Assembly (NCBI GenBank): GCA_947625485.1
Contig: CANQOP010000006.1
Location: forward strand, 1 to 64,000
DNA length: 64,000 bases
Direction: 5' to 3'
Origin: an uncultured Clostridia bacterium
GTDB lineage: Bacteria > Bacillota > Clostridia > Oscillospirales > Acutalibacteraceae
The first letter of the stretch is position 1; the number at the start of each line of letters is the position of its first letter. The notes beneath the pieces were generated by a model, which was not told the origin of the DNA, searched no databases, and worked only from the letters and a program-made list of their open reading frames with translations. A program made the position numbers and the translations under genes. Below, piece by piece: positions 1 through 9,884 of this stretch.

Positions 1-301
1 AGAAAATCGTAATTTCACAAAAGATAATATTGAGTTATCTTCTATTAATTTTCATTAATAATATGAATAGAATCTTGTATTATTATCCTGTGTACTATTT
101 TAACATTTTTCGGTTTTTTCTTCTATAAAAAGTCAAGATTTGGATGTAGAAAATAAGAGTCGCTTTTTGGTGAAAAGGCACTAAAAAACACACACTTTTT
201 TGTGAACACTTACAAATCTGTTGATAATTCAATATTTAAGTGGACTAAAACTAAATGTCATAGCATAATTAAAATATCAATAATCAAGGAGTTATGACAT
301 T

Positions 302-1234
302 ATGGGAAACATACAATTCGATTTAGAAGTAAATCAATATCTAAATTTTTGTTTTCATAGAAAGAATCTAGACAAAAAGACTATTAAATCTTATTCTATT
401 GATTTAAAACAATTTGAAAACTTTAACAATCAAAACAATCTGGAATGGCGATGTAAATCTGCTATAGAAAGCTACATTGAATCTTTGCATACTCAGTTTA
501 ACCCCAAAAGCGTAAAAAGAAAAATCGCCTCAATAAAGGCGTTCTTTCATTATTTGGAGCTTGAAGAAATTCTCGAAATTAATCCATTTCACAAAATTCA
601 GATTAAATATAAAGAACCATTTATACTTCCTAAAACTATACCACTCAAAAATATAGAAACCATAATAAGTTTTGCTTACTTAAATTATAAAAAGGCTAAT
701 ACAAATTACGCCAAGAAAACAAGATTAAGAAATGCGCTAATACTGGAATTGCTATTTGCAACGGGTATGCGTATATCTGAACTATGCTCTTTAAAGATAG
801 AACAAATTGACCTTACTGAATATATAATCAAAATCTACGGAAAAGGATCTAAGGAAAGACTTATTCAAATATGTAATCATAACGTACAAGAACTGCTACA
901 AAAATACATAAAAGAAAGAGCCCAAGATATTAGCAATAATGATTATTTGCTCATTAACAGATTACATAATAGGTTATCCGAACAGTCAGTTCGTAACATG
1001 ATAACTAATTATGCAAAACAGTCAGGCATAACATTACATATAACCCCGCACATGTTTAGACACTCCTTCGCCACACTTTTATTGGAAGAAGATGTTGACA
1101 TACGATACATACAGCAAATGCTTGGACATAGTTCCATTACTACAACACAGATTTACACTCATACAAGTATAAATAAGCAAAAAAGTATTCTTACTATTAA
1201 ACATCCAAGAAACAATTTAAACATAGGAATATAA
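302..1234 (+). CDS. Tyrosine recombinase / integrase (XerC/D-like)
   Basis: SAM-like N-terminal domain; catalytic motifs ATGMRISELCSL, HMFRHSFATLLLE, LGHSSITTTQIYTH. Confidence 0.93.
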   Translation: MGNIQFDLEVNQYLNFCFHRKNLDKKTIKSYSIDLKQFENFNNQNNLEWRCKSAIESYIESLHTQFNPKSVKRKIASIKAFFHYLELEEILEINPFHKIQIKYKEPFILPKTIPLKNIETIISFAYLNYKKANTNYAKKTRLRNALILELLFATGMRISELCSLKIEQIDLTEYIIKIYGKGSKERLIQICNHNVQELLQKYIKERAQDISNNDYLLINRLHNRLSEQSVRNMITNYAKQSGITLHITPHMFRHSFATLLLEEDVDIRYIQQMLGHSSITTTQIYTHTSINKQKSILTIKHPRNNLNIGI

Positions 1235-1328
1235 AACCTTACTTACAATAACCAACAATAAAACAACCCTAATACTAACAGAATTATGTGCTGCTATTTG
1301 ATATAATAACGGTAATTTTGTTTTAAGG

Positions 1329-1820
1329 TTGGTTTTTGATTTGAAAGAATTTACTTGTTGTTTTACCGGACATAGAACATTACCAAAGGATAAACTATCG
1401 GATATTTCCGCTTGTTTAGAACACGTTATTATAAAATATATAAACGAAGGGTATCGATATTTTGGTACAGGTGGGGCATTGGGATTTGACACTCTTGCGG
1501 CTGAAACAGTATTAAGGCTAAAGAACAAGTATCCTTACATTAAGTTAATTCTTGTTCTACCTTGCTTATCTCAAACCAAAGGTTGGAACAAGTTTGATGT
1601 TGATAGGTATAATTATATTAAAACACAAGCAGATAAGATTGTTTATACCTCAAAAGAGTATACAAGTGACTGTATGTTTAAAAGGAATCGTCATCTTGTT
1701 AATCACAGCAGTTTGTGCATCTGTTACTTATCAAGGAATTCGGGTGGCACAGCATACACTGTTGATTACGCAATAAGGAATAATATAAAAATAGAAAACA
1801 TCGCAAATCTGCTCATTTGA
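1329..1820 (+). CDS. SLOG-family protein (DUF1273/YpsA-like)
   Basis: CCFTGHR and GTGGALGFDTLAAE Rossmann-like motifs; TTG start. Confidence 0.75.
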   Translation: MVFDLKEFTCCFTGHRTLPKDKLSDISACLEHVIIKYINEGYRYFGTGGALGFDTLAAETVLRLKNKYPYIKLILVLPCLSQTKGWNKFDVDRYNYIKTQADKIVYTSKEYTSDCMFKRNRHLVNHSSLCICYLSRNSGGTAYTVDYAIRNNIKIENIANLLI

Positions 1821-1869
1821 TAAAGGCACAACAGACAAGGATGTGCTTGCCTGTTGTGCGCTTTACATA

Positions 1870-2358
1870 TTATTGATTTAGTCTTCTTTTAAGATTAGCT
1901 TTTGCTCTGTAAACAGAGCGCTGTACACATTGATAGTCACAGCATTCCTCCTTTCCGATTTGTTTAAAAGTTTTAAATTCAAAATAGTATTTAATCAATC
2001 TGCGCTTTTGAGTTTCCGGTAATTCTTCTATTGCTTTATATAACAATTGAGAGTCCCAAAGTTTTTCAAAAGTGGTATCTACAGATTCAACTTGTTTAAT
2101 GCTTCGTCTTTCAATTGTAGATTCAGATAGATCAGAATGTTCAATGTGTCTATCATATTCATTCATTTCAGAAATATCTTCCAGCTCGAATGTATTAAAG
2201 CAGCTATAAACCTGTTCTGACACCTCAATCTTTTGCATTATAGAATTTGAATCAGTAAACAAAATATAAAACCTACCGTTTTCTTTATGTAATGTGTATG
2301 GATTATCCTTATACTTTCTTCTTTTAGGACGTTTGTCCATTATTATTCCTCCAATCAA
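1870..2358 (-). CDS. Sigma-70 region 4-like / ECF-like regulatory protein of mobile elements
   Basis: C-terminal LPETQKRRLIKYYFEFKTFKQIGKEE...QRSVYRAKANLKRRL resembles sigma region 4. Confidence 0.65.
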   Translation of the reverse strand: MIGGIIMDKRPKRRKYKDNPYTLHKENGRFYILFTDSNSIMQKIEVSEQVYSCFNTFELEDISEMNEYDRHIEHSDLSESTIERRSIKQVESVDTTFEKLWDSQLLYKAIEELPETQKRRLIKYYFEFKTFKQIGKEECCDYQCVQRSVYRAKANLKRRLNQ

Positions 2359-2567
2359 TTTGAATTTTGATAATCCAGATTAATTGGGGGACTTCTGTTC
2401 CTACATAGCATTTTGCCCTTTCTGCTTTTAACGCAAAAAGGCAAAATAAAAGCGCCGACAGGATATAGCATTAAAAGCTATAACTTGTCGGCGTTTCGTA
2501 AGCTCGTTCCTACTGATTATAAAATCAGCGTTTCCGGCTGTAGGCTCGTACTAAGTCAAATGTCTAT

Positions 2568-2762
2568 TTAAATATCTATTGCCACAAATGATTTGCATAT
2601 GTGACAACGTGTTTCTGTAGTGTGGCTTCCTGATTCGGAAGCGTTGAATAGGTTTACTTTTACCTCACAATCTTTTGAAATATTAAATACCATCAGTTTT
2701 CGTCTGCAATTAGGACATCTGACGTCGTAATGATACGAGCTTTTTGTTCGTGTTTTAATCAT
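2568..2762 (-). CDS. Small zinc-ribbon (Com-like) protein
   Basis: Two CxxC pairs (CPNC, CHIC) in 64 aa. Confidence 0.5.
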   Translation of the reverse strand: MIKTRTKSSYHYDVRCPNCRRKLMVFNISKDCEVKVNLFNASESGSHTTETRCHICKSFVAIDI

Positions 2763-2831
2763 ACTCCATATACCTTCTTAACTGTCAACAGTTTGTACAC
2801 ATTAAGATTAAAAAGAAAATCCAAGTAGAAC

Positions 2832-3212
2832 TTAGATTTCTTTTTTTATTGTTTTATTTATTCGGTGTTCAAACTCATTCCATTCCTCATCACTAACATT
2901 CGCTCGTTTTGATAGTCGCAAGGTTCTATATATTACTGGATGAGAATTTATGTATTCCGCTAAATCAATTGCAATAGAGCACTTGGTTTTCGTTTGCGCA
3001 GCCAAATCATAAAAGATTTCTTTTTCTTTATTATTTAATTTGAGATTTTCTGCAATTCTCACTAAAATGTCTTTACTGGGGGCAGGTCTTTCTCCGTTTT
3101 CAATTTTAGAAAGATACTCTGGTGATATCTGAATTATCTCTGCGAATTTTCGTAACGACCATTCATTGTTTTGCCTTTTTCGTTTTATAAAAACGCCGAA
3201 GTTTTCTACCAT
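2832..3212 (-). CDS. XRE-family helix-turn-helix regulator
   Basis: LRKFAEIIQISPEYLSKIENGERPAPS HTH motif. Confidence 0.88.
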   Translation of the reverse strand: MVENFGVFIKRKRQNNEWSLRKFAEIIQISPEYLSKIENGERPAPSKDILVRIAENLKLNNKEKEIFYDLAAQTKTKCSIAIDLAEYINSHPVIYRTLRLSKRANVSDEEWNEFEHRINKTIKKEI

Positions 3213-3344
3213 TTAACTATACCTGCAACAGTTTATAATAACTTATTGATTTAAAACCATCTTTTAAAGATTCTTAACTTATTTTTCTATGATTACTTTA
3301 ATATTATAGACACCATTTTAATTAAAAATAGTTAACAATAAAAT

Positions 3345-3941
3345 TTACGATTCTAAAGTTACAATATGTTTTATTGGGTAACGTGATAATGATAAATCAA
3401 AGTTACTTATATTTGCTTTTTTCCACTCATTCGGTTGAAACTGAAAATCGTACATCATATATGTTAAAATGATTGTTTTTTTCTCATTTGGTTTTAATTC
3501 TACGCATTGTGGATCTGCAACAGCGTTTTTATTTTTGTTTACCATATTATAAACTTCCGCGTCTATACCATTTGTCCATGTCAAAGTTTCGGCATAAAAC
3601 TGTGCCAAAGAAATTGTTTTTTGCTTAGAAGATTTATTAACAACATCTAAATTGATAAATAAAACCTTATATTGATTGGCGCTTACGGTTGAACCATCGT
3701 CATTTTGAACATTTTGATTATAATCCTTAAAGGCGTTTTCAAAATCATTTCCATTATACAGATAGCTTTTTGTGATACGTATTGATATTTCTCCTCCTTC
3801 AATTAATTCTTTACTGTGGTGTTTAACAATTTGGGGGTTTGGGAACAAATAATTAAGGTAATTGAAACGGAATACTGAAAAGCCGGCGGATAACAAAAAC
3901 AATGTAGTAATTACAATCAAAAATGTTTTTCTTTTTTTCAT
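3345..3941 (-). CDS. Membrane-anchored extracytoplasmic protein (DUF4352/DUF5067-like)
   Basis: N-terminal TM segment; beta-rich domain; adjacent to ABC genes. Confidence 0.5.
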   Translation of the reverse strand: MKKRKTFLIVITTLFLLSAGFSVFRFNYLNYLFPNPQIVKHHSKELIEGGEISIRITKSYLYNGNDFENAFKDYNQNVQNDDGSTVSANQYKVLFINLDVVNKSSKQKTISLAQFYAETLTWTNGIDAEVYNMVNKNKNAVADPQCVELKPNEKKTIILTYMMYDFQFQPNEWKKANISNFDLSLSRYPIKHIVTLES

Positions 3942-3954
3942 ATCAAAATCCTTT

Positions 3955-4596
3955 TTACTCTACAAGTTTATGGTCAATAACCTTGCCTTCTGAAATTACA
4001 AATATTTCATCTGATAAATAATGCAACTCTTCTTTATCATGACAGGAAATTATAATAATTCTATCATCACGTATGTTTATTAATAATTCTTTAATTAGCT
4101 TTATTCCTGACTCATCCAAAGCATTTGTCGGCTCATCCAGTAATATAATTTTAGGATTTTCCATAATCGCGCAGGCTATTCCTAATCTTTGTTTCATGCC
4201 AAGCGAATACTTTCTATAAGGTCGTCTATCGATTGGATCTAGCCCCACACTTTTTATTGTATTTTTTATTTGGTTATCATCTATCTTATTTTGTATTGAT
4301 GCTATTATTTTTAAGTTTTTGAAGCCGGAGTATCTTGGCACAAATGAGGGATTCTCAATAAGAACCCCAATACTTGGCGGAAAGGAAAAATCCTTACCTA
4401 AAACACCTTCGCCTATTTGTATTTTACCGCTTGTGGGCTTAATCAGCCCGCAAATCGCACGCATTAGCATAGTCTTTCCGGAGCCGTTCTTACCGCTCAA
4501 TCCATAAATTTTACCACTATTAAGTATTATATTAATATTATCTAAAACATTTATCCCATTGATAGTTTTAGTTAAGTTTTCAATATTTATATCCAT
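3955..4596 (-). CDS. ABC transporter ATP-binding protein
   Basis: GKNGSGKT Walker A, YSLGMKQRLGIA signature, IILLDEPTNALD Walker B. Confidence 0.95.
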   Translation of the reverse strand: MDINIENLTKTINGINVLDNINIILNSGKIYGLSGKNGSGKTMLMRAICGLIKPTSGKIQIGEGVLGKDFSFPPSIGVLIENPSFVPRYSGFKNLKIIASIQNKIDDNQIKNTIKSVGLDPIDRRPYRKYSLGMKQRLGIACAIMENPKIILLDEPTNALDESGIKLIKELLINIRDDRIIIISCHDKEELHYLSDEIFVISEGKVIDHKLVE

Positions 4597-4602
4597 AATG
4601 AA

Positions 4603-5415
4603 TCAGCCTTTCTTAATTATATCCACCCGATTAAAATAGAATAAGCCAATAATTGCTGAAAATATAATCACCAAAACATCAACAATTACAGCAGTTATAA
4701 AATTTATTTTGCCTATATCAAAAACCGAACTGCGTAGAAGCATTGAATAATTACCAATTAGAATAGGAGAGCAATAATATGATGAAACAATTAGGTAACA
4801 TATAACAATAACAAAACTATAAATTGGTTTAAGCAAAATTGAAATTAACATTTGAACCATAGAAATTGCTATAGACGTCAAAACAGGCATTAAATAAATA
4901 ATAACAATGATACTTCCGTTGTAGTTTTTTTGCAGGCAGAAAAAATCATCGCTGAAGTTCAAACTTATTTCTCCTAAAAAAGCAGAAAAAATAAAAGCGC
5001 AAATAAAGGCAACCAGATACACAAATATTATTGTTACAAAGTTCCATATGCATTTTGAAGTCCACCAATAGCTTCTTTTTTTTATTCTAATCAATGACTG
5101 GACTCCGGTTGTAAACAAGTCGCGACTGGGATAATTCAAAACAAGCAAAGCAATAATAACCTGAATTATAATCCATGTAAACGGTATTACGAATGGCACC
5201 CCGCTTGACGGATTATAAACTCCTATTCCTTGAAAAAAATAAAACCAAAAGTTTGTGATTGAACTTGCTTTATTCTCAGCAATGCTCAATTCTTTTGTGA
5301 ACATATAAGATAAATATACAAATAGTAATAAAGATAAAAAATATCTTGTTTTATTTGAATTTAATCCAAGAAATAAATCTTTACGCAAAAACCGTATAAA
5401 TAAACTATTTTTCAT
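4603..5415 (-). CDS. ABC-2-like permease subunit
   Basis: Multiple TM segments; operon with ATPase. Confidence 0.65.
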   Translation of the reverse strand: MKNSLFIRFLRKDLFLGLNSNKTRYFLSLLLFVYLSYMFTKELSIAENKASSITNFWFYFFQGIGVYNPSSGVPFVIPFTWIIIQVIIALLVLNYPSRDLFTTGVQSLIRIKKRSYWWTSKCIWNFVTIIFVYLVAFICAFIFSAFLGEISLNFSDDFFCLQKNYNGSIIVIIYLMPVLTSIAISMVQMLISILLKPIYSFVIVICYLIVSSYYCSPILIGNYSMLLRSSVFDIGKINFITAVIVDVLVIIFSAIIGLFYFNRVDIIKKG

Positions 5416-6175
5416 TTAGAAAATCCTTCTTTGAAGATATAAAAGCACCTATAAAAAAATTTGAAAAAGGTAAAACTAAAATAATAATAGCCTTAAACGG
5501 GTTGTGTGCAAGCAACTGATTATGTGAAACGCCTAACCCTCCGCAGATTCCCAAACCTGTAATAATATCAACAATTGAAATAAACATAATAAAGAAATAG
5601 GTTAAACCAATATTGTTTTTTAACCAGAACACTATTAAAAAAAAAGTATTTATTCCCAAAGCCGCGCAAAAGCAGAAAAAAAGTGTTATAAGGCAAATTG
5701 AAGTAAAAGAAATGTCTGTTCCGTGTCCTTGATTAATAAATTTAAAATAGCTGCCTCTTATTCCAAAATTAATAAGGCACTTACTTCCGAAGCTTCCTAT
5801 AGAAAGCGAAACAATAAATTGGAGAAGCGTAACTATAAATTGAACAACAAACATCATAAAATAATGATTGACATATAATTGTACACAATTACCATATCTG
5901 ATTAAATTATTTACTTGGAAATCATTTTTTATTTTTATAAATACCACCATACTCGGAAAAAGTATTGAGTTAATATAAAACAAAAAAGGATTAGCTAAGA
6001 TTAATACAAAGTCGGCTAAAGAAAAATCAATTCCTAAATCAGAATAAGAGCTTACTATTTTATAAAAAAATATAAATGCAGTAATACTACTAATTACGAA
6101 ATATAATATAAGAAAAAATTTACCGTTTTTAAAGCAATTTACACCATAATTTTTTAGCAAATTAAAACGTATCAT
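5405..6175 (-). CDS. ABC-2-like permease subunit
   Basis: Multiple TM segments; translationally overlapping neighbours. Confidence 0.65.
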   Translation of the reverse strand: MIRFNLLKNYGVNCFKNGKFFLILYFVISSITAFIFFYKIVSSYSDLGIDFSLADFVLILANPFLFYINSILFPSMVVFIKIKNDFQVNNLIRYGNCVQLYVNHYFMMFVVQFIVTLLQFIVSLSIGSFGSKCLINFGIRGSYFKFINQGHGTDISFTSICLITLFFCFCAALGINTFFLIVFWLKNNIGLTYFFIMFISIVDIITGLGICGGLGVSHNQLLAHNPFKAIIILVLPFSNFFIGAFISSKKDFLNEK

Positions 6176-6986
6176 CTTTTAATCCCTTAAAGTAATACAC
6201 ACAGCAAGAAATAACAAATATTATTAACATTTCTGTACAAGCGATAGGCAAATCAAGCGGGTACGAAGTTTGCGCGGGAAAAATCCAATTGGTAGTATTT
6301 AACGGAGATTGCTGAGAAAAGGAAGAAGTAATAAAGGATATCATTACATATAGTAAAAATGGTGAAACCAGAACAATAGAACTGTAATTAAAGAAATGTG
6401 ATAATGCCAATGCAGTGCTGCAAAACACTCCCGATACAATAAAAATTATCACATTATATATAGCTATGTAAACATACGGATGTGTATAGTATATTCGTGA
6501 CGCGAATCCGTTCCCGAATATAGGGAAAAACCCGGTTGATATATCCGGAATAACTGAGGGAACACATAGAGCGGTTATCCAAAGATTAAAAAGCAACGGT
6601 AAGGTAACAGCGAAACCTCCTGATAAAAACACTGCAATTAGTTTGGCTGACAGATAAAATGACTTTTGTGTTTTTGTATATATTAATTTAATGAAACCGC
6701 TTTTTTTATCTAGTAAATAACTTGATGCGTAAGGTAATGCAGCAATTAGAGGAAATATCATATAATACACATGGGACCACGCATTAGAAATAGAAAGACC
6801 TATATATGAGTTAAATACTGATTGGGGATAAACATCTTCAATTATATGTGTTTCGCCTGCAAACGGCAGAGTGCATTCTATAGTTTGCATAGAAACAATA
6901 ATTAATCCAATTATAACAGAAATACAGAAGTATTTATTTATGAAAGCTCTCTTTATTTCAATTTTTAATATTGAATACATACCCAT
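6162..6986 (-). CDS. ABC-2-like permease subunit
   Basis: Multiple TM segments; same operon. Confidence 0.65.
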   Translation of the reverse strand: MGMYSILKIEIKRAFINKYFCISVIIGLIIVSMQTIECTLPFAGETHIIEDVYPQSVFNSYIGLSISNAWSHVYYMIFPLIAALPYASSYLLDKKSGFIKLIYTKTQKSFYLSAKLIAVFLSGGFAVTLPLLFNLWITALCVPSVIPDISTGFFPIFGNGFASRIYYTHPYVYIAIYNVIIFIVSGVFCSTALALSHFFNYSSIVLVSPFLLYVMISFITSSFSQQSPLNTTNWIFPAQTSYPLDLPIACTEMLIIFVISCCVYYFKGLKDDTF

Positions 6987-6992
6987 CCTCTT

Positions 6993-7730
6993 TTATCTAT
7001 TTATCCATATAAATTTTGCTTTATTGTATTCTAGAACATTTTCTGTATCGCAACTTTCGGGTGCAAAACACAACATTTTATCATTAATATACTCATCGCT
7101 TAAAATAAAACCAACTACAACAGAAATAGTTTCATTGCTTCCAACTTCTTTTATAAAATAATCCTTATTTTCCTGAGAATTTTCTTTTAAATTATTATAT
7201 CTAGCTTCCAAACTTGGAATGTTTTCATCATCATCTCTCGGATAAAAAAAATCATCATATTCATCAATTAAACTAATGCTTAAATACCAACAAAGCGTTG
7301 TATTTTTTTTGCTTCTATTCGTTACATCCATAGAAATGAAAAGATATGAATTTTTATCTTTAATATTTCCTGCTTTATCTACTTTGCAATCATCATCAAA
7401 ATACTCAAAATTCTGTTTTATTACGGAGTTTGGTAATGTTTTCGATTTGTAAAAGCTAAAATTTTTGTATTCTATCTCATTTTTTACTATCACATCATTT
7501 TTTTTATATAAAAAATCTTTGTTAATTTTATAATCATTATCAAACTTATCATCTGTATTTAATATATAATCTTTTTCATCATCATTCACCGTAACATTGT
7601 CTATGTAAGTCGTTTCCTCAATTTTTTTCTCAAAATTAAGATTGTTATTAAATTTTTTTGTTATATTTGTTTCGCATCCACACAAAAAAAACAATAATGA
7701 TAGAATTATAAATATACTTATCTTTTTCAC
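6993..7730 (-). CDS. Putative lipoprotein (DUF4352-like)
   Basis: Signal peptide with lipobox-like FFLCGC. Confidence 0.6.
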   Translation of the reverse strand: MKKISIFIILSLLFFLCGCETNITKKFNNNLNFEKKIEETTYIDNVTVNDDEKDYILNTDDKFDNDYKINKDFLYKKNDVIVKNEIEYKNFSFYKSKTLPNSVIKQNFEYFDDDCKVDKAGNIKDKNSYLFISMDVTNRSKKNTTLCWYLSISLIDEYDDFFYPRDDDENIPSLEARYNNLKENSQENKDYFIKEVGSNETISVVVGFILSDEYINDKMLCFAPESCDTENVLEYNKAKFIWINR

Positions 7731-7784
7731 ATTAATCTCCCAATTAGAGCCTGATTACAATTGTTAACCAGGCTCTATGTAAAA

Positions 7785-8273
7785 TTATACGCTATCGGGG
7801 CTCCATAGAATGTGAGCGGTGCAAGGCTCAATGTTACCTGTCATAAACATCATCCCAGCATATTTCAACTTGTTTTCTTTAACATAATTTATCATATACC
7901 GTGTGGTTCCCTTATTAAACGTATATACAGGTGTACGTTTTCCGGTTTTTGGATCCTTAAGATTCCTTTTTAAAATAGAACTATTGTGATAATTCTCATC
8001 AGTATTCTTAATTACTGATTTATTTGAACCATATACCCATGACTGGTATGTTCGTGTACAAGAAAGACATTTTTGATAAGAAGATGTATAATCTTCTTTT
8101 TTCCTTGCGGATTCAGTCCATCTGTATCCATATCCGCTAACTTTATAAGTTCCTTCGGTATCTTTACAACTGGCACTAACATTTATTAACTCCAAAGAGC
8201 CAATTACGCACATTACTAACAGCACTATAATTATATTTCTCTTTAATGTGGTTTTTTTAATTGCATTTCTCAT
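7785..8273 (-). CDS. Small secreted Cys-containing protein of unknown function, directly downstream of agrD
   Basis: Signal peptide ending near SASC; four Cys in mature part. Confidence 0.6.
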   Translation of the reverse strand: MRNAIKKTTLKRNIIIVLLVMCVIGSLELINVSASCKDTEGTYKVSGYGYRWTESARKKEDYTSSYQKCLSCTRTYQSWVYGSNKSVIKNTDENYHNSSILKRNLKDPKTGKRTPVYTFNKGTTRYMINYVKENKLKYAGMMFMTGNIEPCTAHILWSPDSV

Positions 8274-8294
8274 AAAAACACTTCCTTTAAATTG

Positions 8295-8444
8295 TTATTT
8301 CTTATAATTCTTTAATGTATCAGGTTGATTGGGCTGATATTGAAACCATAAGCAAGTCGAGTTTGTGCTATTAACTGCTGTTTTTATTGCAAGTTTAGAA
8401 ATTGCCTTTTTTACAGTAGTCTTTGATTTTTTTGCTGCCTTCAT
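8295..8444 (-). CDS. agrD: AgrD-type cyclic lactone autoinducer peptide precursor (49 aa), missing from ORF track
   Basis: Translation MKAAKKSKTTVKKAISKLAIKTAVNSTNSTCLWFQYQPNQPDTLKNYKK; NSTC-x-W-x-x-YQPxxP hallmark; strong SD (agggggtgg); next to agrC, agrA and agrB. Confidence 0.93.
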   Translation of the reverse strand: MKAAKKSKTTVKKAISKLAIKTAVNSTNSTCLWFQYQPNQPDTLKNYKK

Positions 8445-8471
8445 AATTAATTCCACCCCCTCTTTTGGGGA

Positions 8472-8539
8472 AAAGTATAGAATATTTTATTTCACAAATC
8501 AACATATTTTCCCTGAACGCCCAAATATTGCCCTGAATG
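8472..8539 (-). promoter_or_regulatory. agrD promoter: two direct repeats (8511-8519, 8531-8539), TTGATT -35, N17, TATACT -10
   Basis: Minus strand CATTCAGGG-N11-CGTTCAGGG-AAAATATG-TTGATT-N17-TATACT. Confidence 0.75.
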
Positions 8540-8584
8540 ACAAAAAACGCAGGCTCATAACTGAACCTGCGTTAAAATCTATAA

Positions 8585-9871
8585 TTAAGTTATAGGAATT
8601 GTAATTTCAATACAAAATGTTTTATTCTCAATATTTGAGGTAAAAAGACCTTTATATTTTTCCACAGTTGATTTTATTATTGATAAACCTACTCCTGTAT
8701 GGTTTTTCTTTGATGAAAGTATCCTGCCGTTGCTCCGTTTAATCTTTCCGTTAAAACTGTTCTTTGCAGTTATCAAAATAAATCCATTCACTTGACTGAT
8801 TTCGAATACTATATGTTTTTCTTCCGCTTTTTTACTTGCTTCAATTGCGTTGTCCCAAATATTAGCGAATAGAGCCGTAATATCCAGATCGCTCATAAAA
8901 TCGAAATTGATATCTTCAACTTTAGTTTCTACATATATATTTAAACTTTCAGCTAAAGCAATCTTTTGGCTGAAAACAACACTTAATATCTTATTTGAAC
9001 ATTGAAAACCGCTAAATAAAGAATCAACTTCTTTTTCAATCAGTTCACCATAAGCATTTGTTTTTTGATTATCCGTCTGGTTTAACTCGCTTAATACATT
9101 GAGATGTTTTTTTATATCATGAATAACTTTTCTTGATCTTTCATATTGTTTATTCATCTCTGTATAATTAGCAAACTGTAGTTCACTCTGACGTTTCATC
9201 ATGGAGAGTTCATATTTCAATTTGTACGCGGCGGAAACACGGTCAATAATATATGTAGCATAAATATTCAGAAAAACGAAGCCTATTATTATTGCAAATA
9301 TCATGATTCCATCATTTGCGTCATTTGCCTTTTGCGTGAAAATGTAAATAATAAATATCTCAAATACATTGATAAAAAATAGGAATATCGTTTCTTGGAA
9401 CTGAATGGACTTTAACTCTTTCTTTCCAACAAATACAAAGAAAATCTTATACACCAATATCATAACAAGAATATTCAGGGCATTGCTAATCATCATAAGA
9501 ATATTATCGTTTAATACTTTTTGTAATTCTTCACCCTGAATAACTGTCCAAATGAATACTGTTATTATATCGCTGAATAACAAAAAGAATATGAGTATGG
9601 AATTGTATAGTAATGATTCTTTTATTGAAGTGTTGAACAATAATACACATATAGCATTGAAGCTAATAAATCCATACAGGATATTTAAGACCGGAATATT
9701 TAAATAGTTGACCGCAACCATAAGAACGCAAGCTGCTATAAAAGAAGCGATATATATTATGGCGTTTGTGTATTTGGTTCCATACATTTTTCTGAAAAAC
9801 AGGAACATAATGAAATTGAGGACACATGTACAGACCGATTGACTTATAAATGCAAGAGTTGTCAAATCCAT
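8585..9871 (-). CDS. agrC: AgrC-like sensor histidine kinase (HPK10 type)
   Basis: N-terminal TM domain, HDIKKHLNVL, NIWDNAIEASKKA, GVGLSIIKSTVEKYKG. Confidence 0.88.
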   Translation of the reverse strand: MDLTTLAFISQSVCTCVLNFIMFLFFRKMYGTKYTNAIIYIASFIAACVLMVAVNYLNIPVLNILYGFISFNAICVLLFNTSIKESLLYNSILIFFLLFSDIITVFIWTVIQGEELQKVLNDNILMMISNALNILVMILVYKIFFVFVGKKELKSIQFQETIFLFFINVFEIFIIYIFTQKANDANDGIMIFAIIIGFVFLNIYATYIIDRVSAAYKLKYELSMMKRQSELQFANYTEMNKQYERSRKVIHDIKKHLNVLSELNQTDNQKTNAYGELIEKEVDSLFSGFQCSNKILSVVFSQKIALAESLNIYVETKVEDINFDFMSDLDITALFANIWDNAIEASKKAEEKHIVFEISQVNGFILITAKNSFNGKIKRSNGRILSSKKNHTGVGLSIIKSTVEKYKGLFTSNIENKTFCIEITIPIT

Positions 9872-9884
9872 ATGTGCTTACCTC

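Noticed and set aside
1217-1528. Minus-strand 103-aa ORF
   Set aside because: Overlaps the SLOG gene on the opposite strand with no support.
7785-8273. Assignment as lactococcin 972-like bacteriocin
   Set aside because: Only weak GYGY-like resemblance; Cys content and length do not fit well, so left as unknown secreted protein.
8365-8595. Plus-strand 76-aa ORF in the track
   Set aside because: Antisense to agrD and its promoter; the minus-strand agrD has a clear family signature.
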